Positions 46,392 through 55,779 of a DNA stretch of 64,000 nt are shown one piece after another. Both the position numbers and the translations under genes were made by a program. Below the pieces are notes generated by a model. That model made no database searches, was not told the origin of the DNA, and saw only the letters and a program-made list of their open reading frames with translations. How positions within the stretch are numbered: position 1 is the first letter of the stretch; each line of letters starts with the position of its first letter. Source of the stretch: Macrococcoides caseolyticum (lineage in GTDB: Bacteria; Bacillota; Bacilli; Staphylococcales; Staphylococcaceae); NCBI RefSeq assembly GCF_002902665.1, contig NZ_PPRM01000042.1, positions 48,417 to 112,416 on the forward strand, written 5' to 3'.

Positions 46392-48944
46392 CTACTTTTC
46401 TTGATTAATTTGTTCAATAATTTCTGTAAAGTCTTCAATTGTTCCTGATTTGACATCAAAGGACTTTAGAATATGACTAAAATAACTTGCATAACGCCCT
46501 TCAAGTAGCCTACGATCAAAACAGATAAGCATACCTTTATCCTGTTCATTACGAATTAAGCGTCCCGTTGCCTGATGCAGCTTATTAACAGCACCGGGTA
46601 GCTGATAATCCATAAATACATCATTCACTTCATCACGCATCAGCATAATATTTAGATCATCTGGGTGCATAAACGGCAATGAAATAATCATTACTGTCTT
46701 AAACCCATCGTACTTAAAGTCTACTCCTTCATAGAACGTCTGAGTTGCTAAGAATATTCCATTGTCAAGCGTATTGAACTGTTCATTTAACTTCAACGTA
46801 TTGACATCTGATGTCTGAGTAATGATCAACGATGGATCATAGAGTTCTACAAGATAACTTCTTAATATCTCGATTTGACGATAACTATTCATCAGAATCA
46901 ATACTTTGGAAGACATATTTTCAAGATAATAATGAATGTATTGTAAGCAAGACTCAATATACTGGTCCTGTTTCATATAGTGGTAGTTCTGAATATCTGA
47001 TGGAACAAAGAGTGTTGCTTTATATTTAGAAAAGGTATTTTCATACTTATAAAAATGTTCCAGCGATGGATGGAATTGCTCTAAAAACGATAATGTCTGC
47101 ATCGTACCTGATACAAAGACCTTTGATGTAAAACGGTCAAAGATTCTGTTGGTTAATATTTCATTTAATTTAATAGATTTACTTATAAGTGACATTCCCG
47201 ACTTACTATTGTTCTTCATATGAATATACAATTCTTTATAGACTTTTATCTGTATCCATACTGATAAGAAGTATCGCTGTAATGTCTCTAATTTCGTTCG
47301 TATAGACACATCGATTTCATATGAAAGCAAAACATTCATCATCGAATGAATCTCTTTAAATAATATATATATATCATCATTCTCCTCTACTTTTACCTTT
47401 ACCACTGATTTAGAGGAATAATTCTCCAGCAGATGATCAAACATATCATCAATTTTATGATTGAGCTGGCTGATTTCAAAATCCATATCTACAAGCGTAT
47501 CCAAAGTGTTAGCAGTATTATCTGGGACCGACTTTATCGTCTGTCCAATAATATACTTGATTGTTTGATAATTCAATGCATCATATGAATTATTTAATGC
47601 ATAATCCAAGAGCTGATGAGCTTCATCAACAATAAGGTGTTCATAATGATTAAATACATTATCTTTTCTTCTGCTTAAAAGATGCGCATGGTTCGTTATA
47701 CCGATATGCAATGTTTCAGTAGAATCCTGATACGAATAATGTTGATGCTGAGCGCTATCGAACATAGAAGTCATCAGTTCAAAATAAATTTTTCTTCCAC
47801 CATTTAAATTCAGTCGATCAATATCTCCACCATGTGGTTCGAGCATGTATACGATAAGCTGCATCTTTAAAAGAAGAATATCATGATTCTCTTTCGAATC
47901 ATTAAGAATAAATGATACAAATTCTAATGATAAGTAATGACGCCTACTCTTGATAATCTGAAATGGTACTTTTATCTTCAATGCATATTCAATTCGTCTT
48001 AAATCTTCATCAATGAGCTGATTCTGCAGAAATATCGTAGATGTAGAAATTAAAAGCGATTTCCTATAGGTGCTTAAATAATAAACAGCCGCCAGTAAAT
48101 AACTTATAGTCTTGCCACCGCCAAGATCAGCTTCAATCGTCAGAACGCTGTCTTCACGCAGTTGTCTGTATATGTGCTCAGAAAGCTCACACTGCTTCTC
48201 TCGAAATGTATATCCCAGCTGACTGATTGCCCGTTCAAAATAGGTGCGGTAATCTTCTTCGAATGGATATAAACTAGGATTTTTCTTTGTTGCTTTATTG
48301 TAGTAGAGTCCATTCCAGCTTTCAAAATGATGGCCTTGTGTTTGTGAAACTAAGATTTCGAACAAAAGTTCATCATTTGAATAACGCATTCGTTTAGCGA
48401 ACTGGTAGAGCATCTTGATTGTATCTGAAGGGAACGTCGTAACCTTTTTTATACTTTCAATAAATACTTCTGCAGTTGCAACTGCATCATCGATTGCACG
48501 ATGTGCGCTGCTTAACTCAATTCCAAGATCATCAGCGATAGATTTCAATTGGTAGCGCTCTAGTGATGGATAGACAATCTTAAACCAGTCAACCGTATCA
48601 ATGATATAGCGTGGCTGAAATTTATGTCCCGCTTCACTAAAGTACTTCTGTAAGAACCTTAGATCAAACTGTACATTATGAGCAACAAACACACACCCAT
48701 CTAGAAGTTTAATAATATGTGATGCGACATGACTAAAGTTAGGTGCATCTACAAGATCGAAGGCATCAATTTTGGTAAGAGACTGTATAAAGGCTGGTAT
48801 TTCATTATTGCAAGCAATAAATGTATCATATGTCTCTATTATTTTCTTATTTTGAACGATTGCAATACCAACTTGGATAATTTCATCACTATCCATATTA
48901 TTTCCCGTCGTCTCAATATCGACAACGGCATACTTTCTATTCAT
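46392..48944 (-). CDS. dinG: DinG-family 3'-5' exonuclease/helicase-like protein
   Basis: About 850 residues. The N-terminal DEDDh exonuclease has VVDIETTGNN, VAHNVQFDLRFL and SAHRAIDDAVATAEVF. It is followed by an SF2/DinG-type helicase region with EADLGGGKTISYL (Walker A, near 270), VDEAHQL (DEAH) near 440, and a C-terminal GAVNKLHQATGRLIRNE motif VI. The iron-sulfur cysteines of E. coli DinG are not evident. Staphylococcal DinG is an exonuclease without helicase activity, which fits. The ATG at 48944 is chosen over a GTG three codons earlier that overlaps the ribosome-binding site. Confidence 0.9.
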   Translation of the reverse strand: MNRKYAVVDIETTGNNMDSDEIIQVGIAIVQNKKIIETYDTFIACNNEIPAFIQSLTKIDAFDLVDAPNFSHVASHIIKLLDGCVFVAHNVQFDLRFLQKYFSEAGHKFQPRYIIDTVDWFKIVYPSLERYQLKSIADDLGIELSSAHRAIDDAVATAEVFIESIKKVTTFPSDTIKMLYQFAKRMRYSNDELLFEILVSQTQGHHFESWNGLYYNKATKKNPSLYPFEEDYRTYFERAISQLGYTFREKQCELSEHIYRQLREDSVLTIEADLGGGKTISYLLAAVYYLSTYRKSLLISTSTIFLQNQLIDEDLRRIEYALKIKVPFQIIKSRRHYLSLEFVSFILNDSKENHDILLLKMQLIVYMLEPHGGDIDRLNLNGGRKIYFELMTSMFDSAQHQHYSYQDSTETLHIGITNHAHLLSRRKDNVFNHYEHLIVDEAHQLLDYALNNSYDALNYQTIKYIIGQTIKSVPDNTANTLDTLVDMDFEISQLNHKIDDMFDHLLENYSSKSVVKVKVEENDDIYILFKEIHSMMNVLLSYEIDVSIRTKLETLQRYFLSVWIQIKVYKELYIHMKNNSKSGMSLISKSIKLNEILTNRIFDRFTSKVFVSGTMQTLSFLEQFHPSLEHFYKYENTFSKYKATLFVPSDIQNYHYMKQDQYIESCLQYIHYYLENMSSKVLILMNSYRQIEILRSYLVELYDPSLIITQTSDVNTLKLNEQFNTLDNGIFLATQTFYEGVDFKYDGFKTVMIISLPFMHPDDLNIMLMRDEVNDVFMDYQLPGAVNKLHQATGRLIRNEQDKGMLICFDRRLLEGRYASYFSHILKSFDVKSGTIEDFTEIIEQINQEK

Positions 48945-48953
48945 AAATTTCAC

Positions 48954-49919
48954 CTACAATTCAATATCAGCACTAATAAATCGATGCATATCACCCTCTG
49001 CTGATTTTACGTTCAATGTGCCATCGTCATTCAAGGACTCAGCTTGACCAATAATGACACGACTTCCTTCAGTATATTTTAATATTCGGTCAAATATTAA
49101 GGTATATGATTCATATTCATCTTTGATTTCACTAAATGTTCCTGTTAAGAACAAATAATAATATTTCTCAACATTCAGTATTAGTCTTTCAAGGAATTCA
49201 TATCTATCAATATTATTACCTGTTTCAATATGTAAACTAGTAGCAGTTGATTCAAGTTCATTCGGGAAATCAGTCCGTTGAGTATTCAAATTAATACCAA
49301 TACCACAAATAATTTGAGTGATATTATCCTGGCTTCCTTTAATTTCTGTTAAGAATCCACTTAATTTCTTTTCATTCAGATAAATATCATTGGGCCATTT
49401 TATTTTAACATCTGGATGATAGGACCCAACTGTTTTAGCGAGCGCAAGTGCGATAAATAGATTAAATGTTGTTAGCTTCTGTAAACTGATATCAGGCTGT
49501 AATACAATGCTCATCCATAACCCTGTATTAGGTTGCGATGACCAATGACGTTTAAAACGACCTCTACCATCCGTCTGCTTTTCACTAATCACTATAAAAG
49601 GCTGTGATTCTGATAAAGCAATCTTTTCAGCTTCATCCTGAGTGGATTTAAGTTCTTCAAAGATATATCCTTTATTAAATAATGAAGACCTTTCTAATAT
49701 GCTACTGAGAAGATGACTGTCCCACTGTTTTGGGAGAGCAACAAGCAGGTAACCTTTATTACTGATAGATTCAATCTTATATCCTCTGTCCTTTAGTCGG
49801 TCAATTGCTTTCCATACAGCAGTTCGTGAAATGTTTAAATGTTCAGCAATCTTTTGTCCTGACACAGAAGTATTTGACTCAAGCAAGATTTTAACGATAT
49901 CATTTTCATATTTCGACAT
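48954..49919 (-). CDS. birA: Bifunctional biotin ligase/repressor BirA
   Basis: About 321 residues. The N-terminal winged helix-turn-helix contains SGQKIAEHLNISRTAVWKAIDRL (residues about 18-40). The ligase domain has the biotinyl-AMP loop TDGRGRFKRHWSSQPNTGLW (near 120) and KWPNDIYLNEKKLSG (near 180). It attaches biotin to carboxylases and represses biotin genes. The start at 49919 overlaps the last codons of cca; the ribosome-binding site is weak, suggesting coupling. Confidence 0.93.
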   Translation of the reverse strand: MSKYENDIVKILLESNTSVSGQKIAEHLNISRTAVWKAIDRLKDRGYKIESISNKGYLLVALPKQWDSHLLSSILERSSLFNKGYIFEELKSTQDEAEKIALSESQPFIVISEKQTDGRGRFKRHWSSQPNTGLWMSIVLQPDISLQKLTTFNLFIALALAKTVGSYHPDVKIKWPNDIYLNEKKLSGFLTEIKGSQDNITQIICGIGINLNTQRTDFPNELESTATSLHIETGNNIDRYEFLERLILNVEKYYYLFLTGTFSEIKDEYESYTLIFDRILKYTEGSRVIIGQAESLNDDGTLNVKSAEGDMHRFISADIEL

Positions 49920-51138
49920 TACAATCAATCCATTCCAGCAAAGTATTTTTTGTATTCTGAACCTCATTGTGTAAAACCGCATTCTCGGCGATGCACAGGA
50001 TATCTTTTATCCATGGACCACCTTTTCTTTTATAATATTCCATTAGTATTGTACCATTGATTGCTAGACTCTCTCTCGAATGAATAGGTAACCCGTCGTA
50101 TATTTCAGAAAGTGACTTCTCATCATAAGCTTTATAGTTAATATGAAGAGCTTCAATATTAACTGTCTTTGCAAGACTCAGTGTACGTTTAAAGAAATCT
50201 AACCCAAAATGATAAAGTAGATATTCTATTGTTCTATCACCTTCTACCAAATGATGCAGCAGCGTTATTGTCTCTTTAATATTTCTCTTTTCAGCATTTG
50301 ACAACTTCAGTTGCGGAAGTGTCTGTGAAAGTGTCTGATCGTGAAGAAATATATAACTTGAGATGTATTCATAAAGGCGTATCGGCTGGGTAACGATATA
50401 AGGCTTCATGTCTTTAAAAAACGGAATGTAGCGATTAATTCCAAGTTCAAAAAATAACTTTAATGATCCTGTTACATTTATCCCTGATAAAAGTTTACAT
50501 AACTCTATTATTATTCTTTCGATTGATACAGCCTCAAGATATTGTGCACTTTGTTTCATATTTTCTAACGTTTCTTGCTCAATTTGAAAATTTAATACGC
50601 TCATAAATCTTAAAGCACGTATAATCCGCAATGCATCTTCTTCAAACCTTAATGCAGGGTCCCCAACCGCTTGAATTAATCGGCCTTCGATATGATTTGT
50701 CCCATCGAAGTAATCATAAAGCTGATATTTGTCTGCTGCAATCGCATTGACCGTAAAATCTCTTCGTTCCAGATCTACTTTCAACGACGTTACAAAGTTT
50801 ACGGAGTCTGGTCTTCGGTGATCTTTATATTCGCCATCCTCTCTAAACGTTGTCACCTCAAATGGGAAATCTTCGATAAGCACTATAACTGTTCCATGTT
50901 CAATCCCGACAGGAATTGTGCGTTCGAAGATTCGAATCATCTGCTCTGGAAGACAGTCAGTGGTAATATCGATATCATTGACCGGGATACCCATTAATAA
51001 ATTTCTAATAGCACCGCCAACGATATAGCCTTTGTATCCATATGATTCTAAAGTTTCAATGATAGCGAATGCGCACTTAAATCGATGTTGCTCGTGTGGC
51101 TGTATTGCCTTTATCATATCCTTTATCTGCATCCTCAC
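49906..51138 (-). CDS. cca: CCA-adding tRNA nucleotidyltransferase
   Basis: A 410-residue class II CCA-adding enzyme. Motifs are GGAIRNLLMGIPVNDIDITTD (near 40-60; the DxD is the metal site), RRDFTVNAIA (near 125), DPALRFEEDALRIIRALRF (near 165) and the downstream helical neck and body domains. It repairs or adds the CCA end of tRNAs. The GTG at 51138 overlaps the bshA stop (GTGA); an ATG two codons later (51132) is an alternative start. Confidence 0.93.
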   Translation of the reverse strand: MRMQIKDMIKAIQPHEQHRFKCAFAIIETLESYGYKGYIVGGAIRNLLMGIPVNDIDITTDCLPEQMIRIFERTIPVGIEHGTVIVLIEDFPFEVTTFREDGEYKDHRRPDSVNFVTSLKVDLERRDFTVNAIAADKYQLYDYFDGTNHIEGRLIQAVGDPALRFEEDALRIIRALRFMSVLNFQIEQETLENMKQSAQYLEAVSIERIIIELCKLLSGINVTGSLKLFFELGINRYIPFFKDMKPYIVTQPIRLYEYISSYIFLHDQTLSQTLPQLKLSNAEKRNIKETITLLHHLVEGDRTIEYLLYHFGLDFFKRTLSLAKTVNIEALHINYKAYDEKSLSEIYDGLPIHSRESLAINGTILMEYYKRKGGPWIKDILCIAENAVLHNEVQNTKNTLLEWIDCNVEI

Positions 51139-52268
51139 TGTTCTCTTGCACCTTCAATTAAATTACTGTAGATTGCTTCGTATTGATCTGTAATATGTTC
51201 AGACGAAAATCGCAAATTGATATCTTCTACCATTTTTTTCTGGAATCTTTTATAGAGTATATCATCTGTTAACAGCGCAAGTGCATATTCTCCAGCAGCC
51301 ACTGTATCTCCAACATCCACAATATACCCTGTTTCTCCATGTCTGATGACCTCTTTAATCCCTCCAGCTGTTGTTCCGATACATACGACACCAGAATGCA
51401 TCGCCTCTAACAACACAAGACCGAAACTTTCTTTTTCACTCATCAATAAGAATAAATCAGCCATCTGATATAATGGTGCTACTTGTTCCTGCTTTCCAAG
51501 AAATAACACCTTGTCACCTATACCAAGCTGTTCAGCACAGAGGCGCATATTTGACAGCTCTGGCCCATCACCAATCAATAATAATTTAGAAGCAATCCTA
51601 TCAGATACTTGCTTAAATGTTTTCAAGATGTCTTGTATGCGTTTAACTTTACGAAAATTTGATACATGTATAATCACCTTTTCTTCTTCAGCAATACCAT
51701 AGCAGGCCCTCAATTTAGGATTGGATGTATTATTAAAATCTTCTTCGTTAATAAAGTTGTAGACTGTCTGAATCTCTTTATTCGGAGCAACAATTTCATA
51801 GGTCTCTTCTGTTAACGAATTACTGACACTTGTAACAACATCGCTATCTTCTATTCCAAACTTAATTGCTTCCTTAAGCGTTGAATCATAGCCTAACACT
51901 GTGATATCCGTTCCGTGTAAAGTCGTTACTATCTTTACATCTTTTCTCGCAATTTGTCGGGCAAGAATACCACAAATTGCATGGGGAACAGCATAATGCA
52001 TATGAAGGACATCAAGATCATACAGATTAATAACTTCCGCTATTTTTGTAGCAAGTGTAATATCATAAGGTGGATATTGAAAGACGGAATATTGATTGAC
52101 ATCCACCTGGTGAACAGTAATATTAGGCATCTGAAAATGAATTCTAAATGGTGTATTAGACGTAATAAAATGCACATCATGTCCACGTTTTGCCATTTTT
52201 ATTCCAAGTTCAGTAGCAATGATACCTGAACCTCCCATTGTCGGATAGCATGTAATTCCAATTTTCAT
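51135..52268 (-). CDS. bshA: Bacillithiol synthesis glycosyltransferase BshA
   Basis: A 377-residue GT4 enzyme with KIGITCYPTMGGSGIIATELG at the N-terminus, HMHYAVPHAICG near 95, HVSNFRKVKRI near 205 and the EX7E-type ESFGLVLLEAMHSGVVCIGT near 285. It joins UDP-GlcNAc and L-malate in the first step of bacillithiol synthesis. It is encoded with cca and birA as in Bacillus, but the deacetylase gene bshB1, which precedes bshA there, is not present here. Confidence 0.93.
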   Translation of the reverse strand: MKIGITCYPTMGGSGIIATELGIKMAKRGHDVHFITSNTPFRIHFQMPNITVHQVDVNQYSVFQYPPYDITLATKIAEVINLYDLDVLHMHYAVPHAICGILARQIARKDVKIVTTLHGTDITVLGYDSTLKEAIKFGIEDSDVVTSVSNSLTEETYEIVAPNKEIQTVYNFINEEDFNNTSNPKLRACYGIAEEEKVIIHVSNFRKVKRIQDILKTFKQVSDRIASKLLLIGDGPELSNMRLCAEQLGIGDKVLFLGKQEQVAPLYQMADLFLLMSEKESFGLVLLEAMHSGVVCIGTTAGGIKEVIRHGETGYIVDVGDTVAAGEYALALLTDDILYKRFQKKMVEDINLRFSSEHITDQYEAIYSNLIEGAREQ

Positions 52269-52282
52269 AGTAAAACCTCCAG

Positions 52283-52600
52283 TTATTTTCTTTCGAATCT
52301 ATTAAAGTCTCTTGTATTAAATTTATCCATTGTTCTATCGAAATAATGGGTTAGATCAATATCCATTGAATTTGCAAGAGAAATGAGTACAAACAAGTTA
52401 TCTGCGAGCTCCATTCCTATTTCTTTTTCTTGTTCACTTAACTTCTTTTGTTTTGGCCCATACACATGATTGATTTCACGCGCAAGCTCTCCTACCTCTT
52501 CCGTGAGTCGAACCATATTTTCCATCGGTGTAAAGTAGCCTGTCTTAAACTGGCTAATATATTTATCAACTTCCTGCTGCATTTCTTCTAATGTTTTCAT
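52283..52600 (-). CDS. MazG-like nucleotide pyrophosphohydrolase (YpjD-like)
   Basis: A 105-residue protein with a single MazG-type helical domain. The metal-binding residues occur as LTEEVGELAREI (EExxE, near 27-38) and ELADNLFVLISLA (ExxD, near 64-76). It probably hydrolyses non-canonical or excess NTPs. In Bacillus the homologue ypjD lies in the same region. GGAGGAA precedes the ATG. Confidence 0.82.
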   Translation of the reverse strand: MKTLEEMQQEVDKYISQFKTGYFTPMENMVRLTEEVGELAREINHVYGPKQKKLSEQEKEIGMELADNLFVLISLANSMDIDLTHYFDRTMDKFNTRDFNRFERK

Positions 52601-52658
52601 TCATTTCCTCCAAGATAACAGAATATTATGTATAATATAATTTGAAAGGAGATTAAAT

Positions 52659-53531
52659 ATGAAAATACATCTTAATTTAATCAACATCTTCTTCATATTA
52701 ATAGGTGCATTTATTTTTAGTTTTGGTATTGTAAATTTTAATATGACAAACGAACTGACTGAAGGTGGATTTACCGGCATTGCGTTAATATTATATCATT
52801 TATTTGGTACAAGCCCTGCTCTCATGAACTTAATTTTTAATATTCCACTATTTTTTGTTGGGTATAAGCTTCTTGGAAGGCTGTCTTTTATCTATACGCT
52901 TACAGGCACTTTAAGTGTATCGTTATTCTTATGGCTTTGTGAGCGCTATCCGATGCATATCGACCTAAAAGAAGATTTACTACTTGCAAGTTTATTTGGT
53001 GGCGTTTTTATAGGCGTGGGTCTTGGTATAATATTCAGATTCGGAGGCACTACTGGAGGCGTGGATATACTGGCACGTTTGATGAAGAAATACTTCGATA
53101 TCGCTATGGGAAGAACGATGTTTGCATTTGACTGCTTAGTTCTTATTGCAACCTATATTACAATCGGTGATTACATCATAACAATGTATACGTTAGTATG
53201 TGTTTTTGTTGGAGCACGCGTGATTGATATCATTCAGGATTCTGGATACTCTGCTCGTGGCGCACTGATCATCTCAGAACGACATAAAGAAATATCAGAT
53301 GAAATCAATTCATTACTTGAACGTGGAGTGACAATCATCTCTGCTCACGGCCACTATTCCCAGACTGAAAGACCCATCATCTATTGTGTCGTGCCAAAAA
53401 ATGAAATTACACGCTTAAAACAGATCATAAACTCCGTCGATCCACATGCATTTGTATCCTTACTCGATGTACATGATGTATTAGGTGAAGGGTTTACATT
53501 AGATGAATTTAAAAAACCTATTGAAATGTAA
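52659..53531 (+). CDS. YitT-family membrane protein (DUF2179)
   Basis: A 290-residue protein with five or six membrane helices in the first 200 residues (with FRFGGTTGGVDILARLMKKY near 130, the YitT signature) and a C-terminal cytoplasmic DUF2179 domain (SARGALIISERHKEI to the end; GRGVT-like LERGVTIISAHGHYS). The function is not known; a transporter role is often guessed. AAAGGAG precedes the ATG. Divergent from the MazG-like gene. Confidence 0.85.
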   Translation: MKIHLNLINIFFILIGAFIFSFGIVNFNMTNELTEGGFTGIALILYHLFGTSPALMNLIFNIPLFFVGYKLLGRLSFIYTLTGTLSVSLFLWLCERYPMHIDLKEDLLLASLFGGVFIGVGLGIIFRFGGTTGGVDILARLMKKYFDIAMGRTMFAFDCLVLIATYITIGDYIITMYTLVCVFVGARVIDIIQDSGYSARGALIISERHKEISDEINSLLERGVTIISAHGHYSQTERPIIYCVVPKNEITRLKQIINSVDPHAFVSLLDVHDVLGEGFTLDEFKKPIEM

Positions 53532-53541
53532 TAATGATAAA

Positions 53542-53575
53542 AGAGAGGTCAGAACAAATTTGTTCTGACCTCTCT
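53542..53575. terminator. Perfect 34-base palindrome between the YitT and YugP-like genes
   Basis: A 17-bp perfect inverted repeat without a spacer. It lies between convergent genes and probably works as a two-way terminator, though its T-tract is short. Confidence 0.7.
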
Positions 53576-53583
53576 ATTAATGA

Positions 53584-54279
53584 TTAATCACTATTTCTTG
53601 CCATCATGAAGAATCTTAAGAATTCTGCTACTGCTACTGCTGTTGCTGCTACATATGTCATAGCTGCTGCTGATAATACACGTTTTGCATGCTTATATTC
53701 TTCAGCATTCACAATCCCTAATTTCTCTATTTGATTCATCGCGCGATTACTTGCATCAAATTCAACAGGTAGTGTAACAATTGAGAATAAAACAGCAAAT
53801 GACATCAAGATGACACCAGCCCAGATTGCCATAGAACCAATTCCTCCGCCTTGCTGAGAAATGCCAGTTAATACTGCTCCAATCATAATTAACAAGTAGC
53901 TGAATGTTGTGCCTAAATTTGCTAGAGGCAACAAAGAGCTGCGTAACTTCAGCATACTATACCCAGTCGCATGCTGGATTGCATGACCAACTTCATGCGC
54001 GGCGATTGCAGTACCTGCCACACTTGGCTGTCTAAAGTTAGATGGGCTAAGTACGACAAGCTTCTTTGATGGATCGTAATGATCTGACAGAAAGCCTTCG
54101 CCTTCTACTACTCTCACATCCGTAATACCATTCGCCGCTAATATTTCTTCAGCGACTTGCTGTCCTGATTTACCACTTGTAGATTTCACCCTACTGTACT
54201 TATTATAAGTTGATTTTACTTTATACTGGAAATACATCGGCACAAGCATAATAATAATAAAATAAAGAATATAACTCAT
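53584..54279 (-). CDS. Neutral zinc metallopeptidase (YugP-like)
   Basis: About 231 residues with one N-terminal membrane segment, the zinc-protease motif AAHEVGHAIQH (HEVGH at about residues 95-99) and at least two more membrane segments (near 115-140 and 145-170). This is the YugP/neutral zinc metallopeptidase-2 family. Substrates unknown. The ATG at 54279 with AAGGAGTG upstream is chosen over an in-frame ATG ten codons earlier. Confidence 0.85.
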   Translation of the reverse strand: MSYILYFIIIMLVPMYFQYKVKSTYNKYSRVKSTSGKSGQQVAEEILAANGITDVRVVEGEGFLSDHYDPSKKLVVLSPSNFRQPSVAGTAIAAHEVGHAIQHATGYSMLKLRSSLLPLANLGTTFSYLLIMIGAVLTGISQQGGGIGSMAIWAGVILMSFAVLFSIVTLPVEFDASNRAMNQIEKLGIVNAEEYKHAKRVLSAAAMTYVAATAVAVAEFLRFFMMARNSD

Positions 54280-54328
54280 CAAAACACTCCTTAATAGATT
54301 TAATTTCATTCTAATTTATTGGTCAAAA

Positions 54329-54907
54329 TTAATCAAATAATTTATCTCTTTTCATAATAAATAGCAAAGTAAAACTAAGCACTGATAACCAGAATGACAA
54401 ATAACCAATATGCTGTATATAGTCGGATAGCATACTGTACACAGGGTATTGCATATAAACATAATCAATAACATCATTATGAAATACCCATATTGATGCT
54501 ATTCCAATTGATAATAAACTGACTCTGAATAATGGAACAAATAATAACGCCTGTATTGCCATAATTGCATGTGAGATTACAAGCATCATTCCCATTGCTG
54601 TGACATCATCTAACTTAACAAAGACGAGAATATTCATAATGACTGCCCAAACGCCATATTTTATTAATGTAACGAAAGCAAGGACTTCAATTATAGGGAG
54701 ATGCTTATTCATCAATATTGCCGTCAGCGCAATTACTAAAAATAATGATGCAGTCGGACTATCAGGAACAAATGGTATGAAATACCATTTCGTCTGCTGA
54801 AGTTGACCTAAATACCAATAGTATCCATACACTGTACCGACAATATTGCATAATATGATAAATGTGAGAAATTTTTTATTTTGTATCCAATAATAATATT
54901 GTGACAA
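54329..54907 (-). CDS. ypjA: YpjA-like membrane protein (DUF1405)
   Basis: A 192-residue membrane protein with six or seven helices, including NIVGTVYGYYWYLGQL and WYFIPFVPDSPTASLFLV, the DUF1405 signature. Function unknown. Located directly after qcrC, as in Bacillus. TTG start with GAGGTG upstream. The T-run of the qcrABC terminator ends at the ribosome-binding site. Confidence 0.8.
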   Translation of the reverse strand: MSQYYYWIQNKKFLTFIILCNIVGTVYGYYWYLGQLQQTKWYFIPFVPDSPTASLFLVIALTAILMNKHLPIIEVLAFVTLIKYGVWAVIMNILVFVKLDDVTAMGMMLVISHAIMAIQALLFVPLFRVSLLSIGIASIWVFHNDVIDYVYMQYPVYSMLSDYIQHIGYLSFWLSVLSFTLLFIMKRDKLFD

Positions 54908-54917
54908 GTGATCACCT

Positions 54918-54954
54918 CATAAAAAAAGAATCATCTAGAATAAGATGATTCTTT
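54918..54954 (-). terminator. Terminator of qcrABC
   Basis: A 12-bp perfect stem (54925-54936 with 54943-54954) and a 6-base loop, followed on the minus strand by seven T that run into the ribosome-binding region of ypjA. Confidence 0.85.
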
Positions 54955-54960
54955 AAAACA

Positions 54961-55749
54961 TTATTTTTTCAATGGTTTTCCGTTCTCGTCAGTTTCTTCT
55001 AAACCTTCGATAAACTTACTTACTTCATCAATCTGTTCTTTCGTTAAAGTATCTTTAAATGAAGGCATTGCGCCACTACCATTTTCAACAAATCCTTTAA
55101 CACCTGCTGCAGGCAGATTCGCTTTAACCAGGTTTGGACCAGCGCCACCTGTTAATTCTCCACCGTGACATGAAGTACAGTTAGATTTAATAATCTTTTC
55201 GTATGTTGGGTCTTTCTTATCTAAGTTCGTGAATACGATTTTACCTTGTGCAGCTTGTTTCTTCCAGTCATGGTAATGTGAAGATTCCCAAGTTGTATAG
55301 AAGATGATGGCTACCGCTAATAACATAAATCCTGAAGCTAATGGACGCTTATTCCATTTACGCTCTGGTCCACGATCTAACCAAGGTGCTAACATTAATG
55401 CACCAAATGCAATACCTGGCATAACGATCGCGCCAAATGTATTAAATGGTCCTGAAGCATACGTATACTTTAAGATTTGGTATAAGAATAAGAAGTACCA
55501 GTCAGGTAAAGGTGTGTATCCTGTATCTGAAGGATCCGCGATACGTTCTAATGGAGATGGATGCGCTACTGTTAAACATAAATATGCAACTAAGAATACC
55601 GCACCTGTCATCCATTCTTTTAATAAGAAATCTGGCCAGAAGCTTTCTGTTTTACCAGGAAATTCTGAATAATCTCGATTTAACTTTGGTTTTTCATAAG
55701 ATTTAATACGTGAATCACCAACAAATTTCATCCCTTTTCCGCGATGCAT
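54961..55749 (-). CDS. qcrC: Menaquinol-cytochrome c reductase, subunit IV/cytochrome c fusion QcrC
   Basis: A 262-residue fusion protein. The N-terminal part resembles cytochrome bf subunit IV with three helices (about 50-165, including PLPDWYFLFLYQILKY). The C-terminal part (about 170-262) is a cytochrome c domain outside the membrane with CTSCH (C191, C194, H195) and a Met ligand in SGAMPSF (M228). It carries electrons from the Rieske protein to the terminal oxidase. The start has AAAGGAGG upstream. Staphylococcus lacks this complex. Confidence 0.94.
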   Translation of the reverse strand: MHRGKGMKFVGDSRIKSYEKPKLNRDYSEFPGKTESFWPDFLLKEWMTGAVFLVAYLCLTVAHPSPLERIADPSDTGYTPLPDWYFLFLYQILKYTYASGPFNTFGAIVMPGIAFGALMLAPWLDRGPERKWNKRPLASGFMLLAVAIIFYTTWESSHYHDWKKQAAQGKIVFTNLDKKDPTYEKIIKSNCTSCHGGELTGGAGPNLVKANLPAAGVKGFVENGSGAMPSFKDTLTKEQIDEVSKFIEGLEETDENGKPLKK

Positions 55750-55779
55750 CTGTATAACCTCCTTTTAGAATATTCGTGT

